A DNA stretch of 64,000 nucleotides from positions 7,290,764-7,354,763 of the forward strand of contig OX359283.1 of assembly GCA_947179155.2 (NCBI GenBank). Direction: 5' to 3'. Source of the DNA: Hedera helix (lineage: Eukaryota; Streptophyta; Magnoliopsida; Apiales; Araliaceae). Positions 61,605 to 64,000 of this stretch are shown here, piece by piece (position 1 is the first letter of the stretch; every line of letters starts with the position of its first letter). The translations under genes and the position numbers were made by a program. The notes beneath the pieces are model-generated. The model had not been told where the DNA came from. It did no database searches and saw only the letters and a list, made by a program, of their open reading frames with translations.

Positions 61605-63579
61605 GGAACTCATTAAAGAATCAGTAAAGGAAGTATTCATCGAAAATTGCCTAACAGACCCACTTGAAGCAGCTTTAGTCAGTTCTGATGTTTTGGATAT
61701 GCCTAGTACGATGGAATTTGTGCAGCTATTAAATGCACCACCCTTATTCCACAAGTTTAAGAAGCAATATAAGTCGTTGGATCAAGAAGGGACTACTGAG
61801 AAGCGCACAAAGACATCTTTGGAGGAGCCACCAGTTTTAGAACTTAAACCTCTTCCTAACCATTTGTGGTATGCCTACTTAGGCGATTCAAACACATTAC
61901 CTATCATCATCTCGGCTTCACTTGATGGTGTGCAAGAGGACAAATTGTTGAGGGTACTAAAGGAATACAAATTGGCGATCGGGTGGACTATTGCAGATAT
62001 TAAGGGGATAAACCCATCTTTTTCCATACATAAAATACTATTGGAGGATAAGGCTAGACCAATAATTGAACAACGAAGAAGATTGAATCCAATCATGAAG
62101 GAGGTCGTCAAGAAAGAAATCATCAAATGGTTGGACGCTGGCATAATATACCCTATATCAGACAGTTCATGGGTGAGTCTGGTGCAGTGTGTGCCGAAAA
62201 AAGGAGGAATTACTGTTGTGGAAAACGAAAATAATAAACTCATTCCAACAAGGACGGTAACTAGGTGGCGAGTATATATGGACTACCGTAAGCTGAATAA
62301 AGCAACTCGCAAGGACCACTTCCCATTACCATTCATTGATCAGATGTTGGATAGGTTGGTAGGTCATCAGTTTTACAGCCTTCTCGATGGGTATTTTGGA
62401 TATAACTAGATTGTCATAGCACCGGAAGATTAGGAGAAGACTACGTTTACTTGCCCTTATGGAACCTTCGCATTCCATCAGATGTCTTTTGGTTTATGTA
62501 ACGCTCCGACCACATTTCAGAGTTGTATGATGGCGATCTTCTCAGATATGGTTGAGCATAATTTGGAAGTGTTCATGGACGACTTCTCCGTGTTTGGGGA
62601 TAGCTTTGATCGTTGCCTCGATAATTTGACGCTAGTACTGAAAAGATGTATGGAGACCAACTTAGTGCTAAACTGGGAAAAATGCCACTTCATGGTGCGT
62701 GAATGAATTATTCTAGGTCACAAGGTCTCTGAAACAGGAATAGAAGTGGACAAAGAAAAAATTTCAACAACTGAGAAGTTACCCCCACCCACATCTGTGA
62801 AAGGAATTAGGAGTTTTCTCGGACATGCGGGGTTTTATCGGCGTTTAATTAAAGATTTCTCTAAAATCTCAAAACCCCTGTGCAACCTCCTTGAGAAAGA
62901 TGTCCCATTCAAATTTGATCAGGCATGTTTAGATGCCTTTGAGGTGCTTAAGACAAAGTTGGTATCAGCTCCGGTGATTACTGCTCCAGATTGGACTAGA
63001 CCATTTGAGTTAATGTGTGATGTAAGTGATTATGCAGTTGGTGCAGTTCTAGGACAACGCAAGGATAAGGTATTTCACACCGTTTACTACTCCAGCAAGA
63101 CACTCTCAGATGCACAGCTGAATTACACCACTACTGAAAAGGAATTACTAGCTGTGGTGTTTGCATTCAATAAGTTTAGAGCGTGTCTGATCGGAACTAA
63201 GGTTATCGTCTTTACTGATCACTCGGCAATCAAGTACCTTATTTCGAAGAAGGACGTAAAGCCACGCTTGATCTGATGGGTACTTCTGTTGCAAGAATTC
63301 GACCTTGAAATTCGAGACAGAAAGGGTACAGAAAATCAGGTGGCTGATCATCTCTCCCGACTCGAAAACTCAAATAATCAAAAAGGAGATGGGTTGGCAA
63401 TCAATGAATCATTCTCGGATGAGCAACTATTTCTAATCAGCGAAGAGGTGCCCTGGTATACTGACTACGTCAACTACATTGTAAGCAATGTATTTCCTCC
63501 AAACTTGAGTTCCCAACAAAGAAAGAAGTTCATTCATGACGTAAAGCAATATCTATGGGATGAACCATTTTTTGTTTAA
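61605..63579 (+). pseudogene. Athila reverse transcriptase-RNase H segment of pol
   Basis: After the solo LTR the frame continues with ELIKESVKEVF and reaches RT. Motifs are RRLNPIMKEVVKKEI, the insert-bearing VPKKGG, MDYRKLNKATRKDHFPLPF, MSFGLCNAPTTFQ and the catalytic FMDD (62572-62583). RNase H follows with CDVSDYAVGAVLGQ (the usual Ala-Ser pair reads Val-Ser), TEKELLAVVFAF and TDHSAIKYL. In-frame stops are at 62407 (TAG), 62431 (TAG), 62704 (TGA) and 63274 (TGA). The frame ends at 63579 after a T6 run (63568-63573) that appears to have gained one base. Confidence 0.92.
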
Positions 63580-64000
63580 GACTTGTGCGGATCAAATGTT
63601 ACAAAGATGTGCTCCACGGGAAGAAGTAGAGAGTATACTGACACATTGCCATGCATTAGACTATGGGGGCCATTATGGGGATGATAGAACAGCAGCGAAA
63701 GTTTTACAATCGGGTTTCTATTGGCCAACGTTGTTTAAAGATGCCCATATGTTTGCAGCACGGTGTGACAGATGTCAGAGAGTCGGAAACATTTCCAAAC
63801 GACATGAGATGCCTCTTAATAGTATCCTCGAAGTGGAAATTTTCGACGTATGGGGTATTAATTTCATGGGCCCATTCCCTTCTTCTTTTAATAATAAGTA
63901 TATTTTGGTGGCAGTGGATTATGTATCAAAATGGGTGGAAGCAGCTGCACTGCCTACGAATGATGCCATAGTGGTTATGCATTTTCTTCGTAAAAATATA
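63580..64000 (+). pseudogene. Athila integrase, N-terminal part, cut by window end
   Basis: After the frameshift at the T6 run, another plus frame reads integrase: zinc-binding region with THCHALDYGGHYGDD and CDRCQRVG, then the catalytic core start DVWGINFMGPFP and VAVDYVSKWVEA, up to the last base. No stop is seen in this part. The remaining core, with the Glu of the D,D,E triad, is outside the window. Confidence 0.88.

Larger units (their letters stand above)
55176..64000 (+). mobile_element. Athila-type Ty3/gypsy retrotransposon, runs off the window
   Basis: The order is 5' LTR, tRNA-Asp-type primer site, gag, protease, RT, RNase H, integrase, all on +. Domain texts and primer site are those of the Athila lineage. 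A solo LTR splits pol at 58922-61604. The 3' part, any envelope-like frame and the 3' LTR are outside the window. Multiple stops and at least two frameshifts make it non-functional. Confidence 0.93.

Overview
The window is plant nuclear DNA, very probably from a eudicot and from a heterochromatic, gene-poor region. It is almost entirely a nested stack of retrotransposons plus one decayed endogenous pararetrovirus. I found no intact host gene, no tRNA or rRNA gene, no CRISPR array and no bacterial-type operon. Recognisable protein families are Ty3/gypsy Gag-Pol (chromovirus, Tat/Ogre and Athila lineages), Ty1/copia Gag-Pol, and a caulimovirid movement protein plus protease-RT-RNase H. Nearly all coding relics carry stops or frameshifts. 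Background is strongly AT-rich, with many long TA, CA, GT, AAT and poly-C tracts.

Layout. 1-3500: two arms of a caulimovirid relic pointing at each other (movement-protein side on +, protease-RT-RNase H on -), next to TA microsatellites. 3660-8044: a minus-strand gypsy LTR fragment, then a decayed Tat-type gag with a 165-bp internal duplication. 8045-22834: a chromodomain-bearing (Tekay/Del-like) gypsy relic with 5' LTR, tRNA-Met-type primer site, an extra acidic/coiled-coil reading frame, a gag stub, an integrase-chromodomain tail, polypurine tract and 3' LTR. Its middle is replaced by a minus-strand LTR into which a solo LTR (13852-17164) later inserted. 22835-24730: the 3' end of a Tat-type element with a 62-bp minisatellite, polypurine tract and LTR start. 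24731-28620: a minus-strand solo LTR.

29221-52889 is a minus-strand copia element with both LTRs and a 5-bp duplication (tatat). Nested in it are (a) 31591-44169, a young minus-strand Tat/Ogre-like element with LTRs differing at only about 13 sites, a gag gene, no pol and several tandem arrays (a TR-GAG-type non-autonomous element), and (b) 46176-47752, an Athila-like solo LTR. 52895-53660 resumes the older plus-strand LTR. 53666-55175 is a plus-strand copia relic, deleted between the start of RT and its 3' LTR. That LTR is broken by an Athila element (55176 to beyond the window end), whose pol is in turn split by a solo LTR (58922-61604).

Five solo-LTR or element insertions have exact 5-bp target duplications that I read directly (aattt, aaatt, aagcc, ctaaa, ggaac), and the copia element has a sixth (tatat). 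The order of insertion can therefore be reconstructed. The most unusual item is the gag-only element: near-identical LTRs, a gag with duplicated zinc-knuckle region and a single internal stop, GC-rich palindromes in its LTRs, and about 43 copies of a 35-36 bp minisatellite in which every monomer keeps a GTCAG...CTGAC inverted repeat while the intervening bases change.
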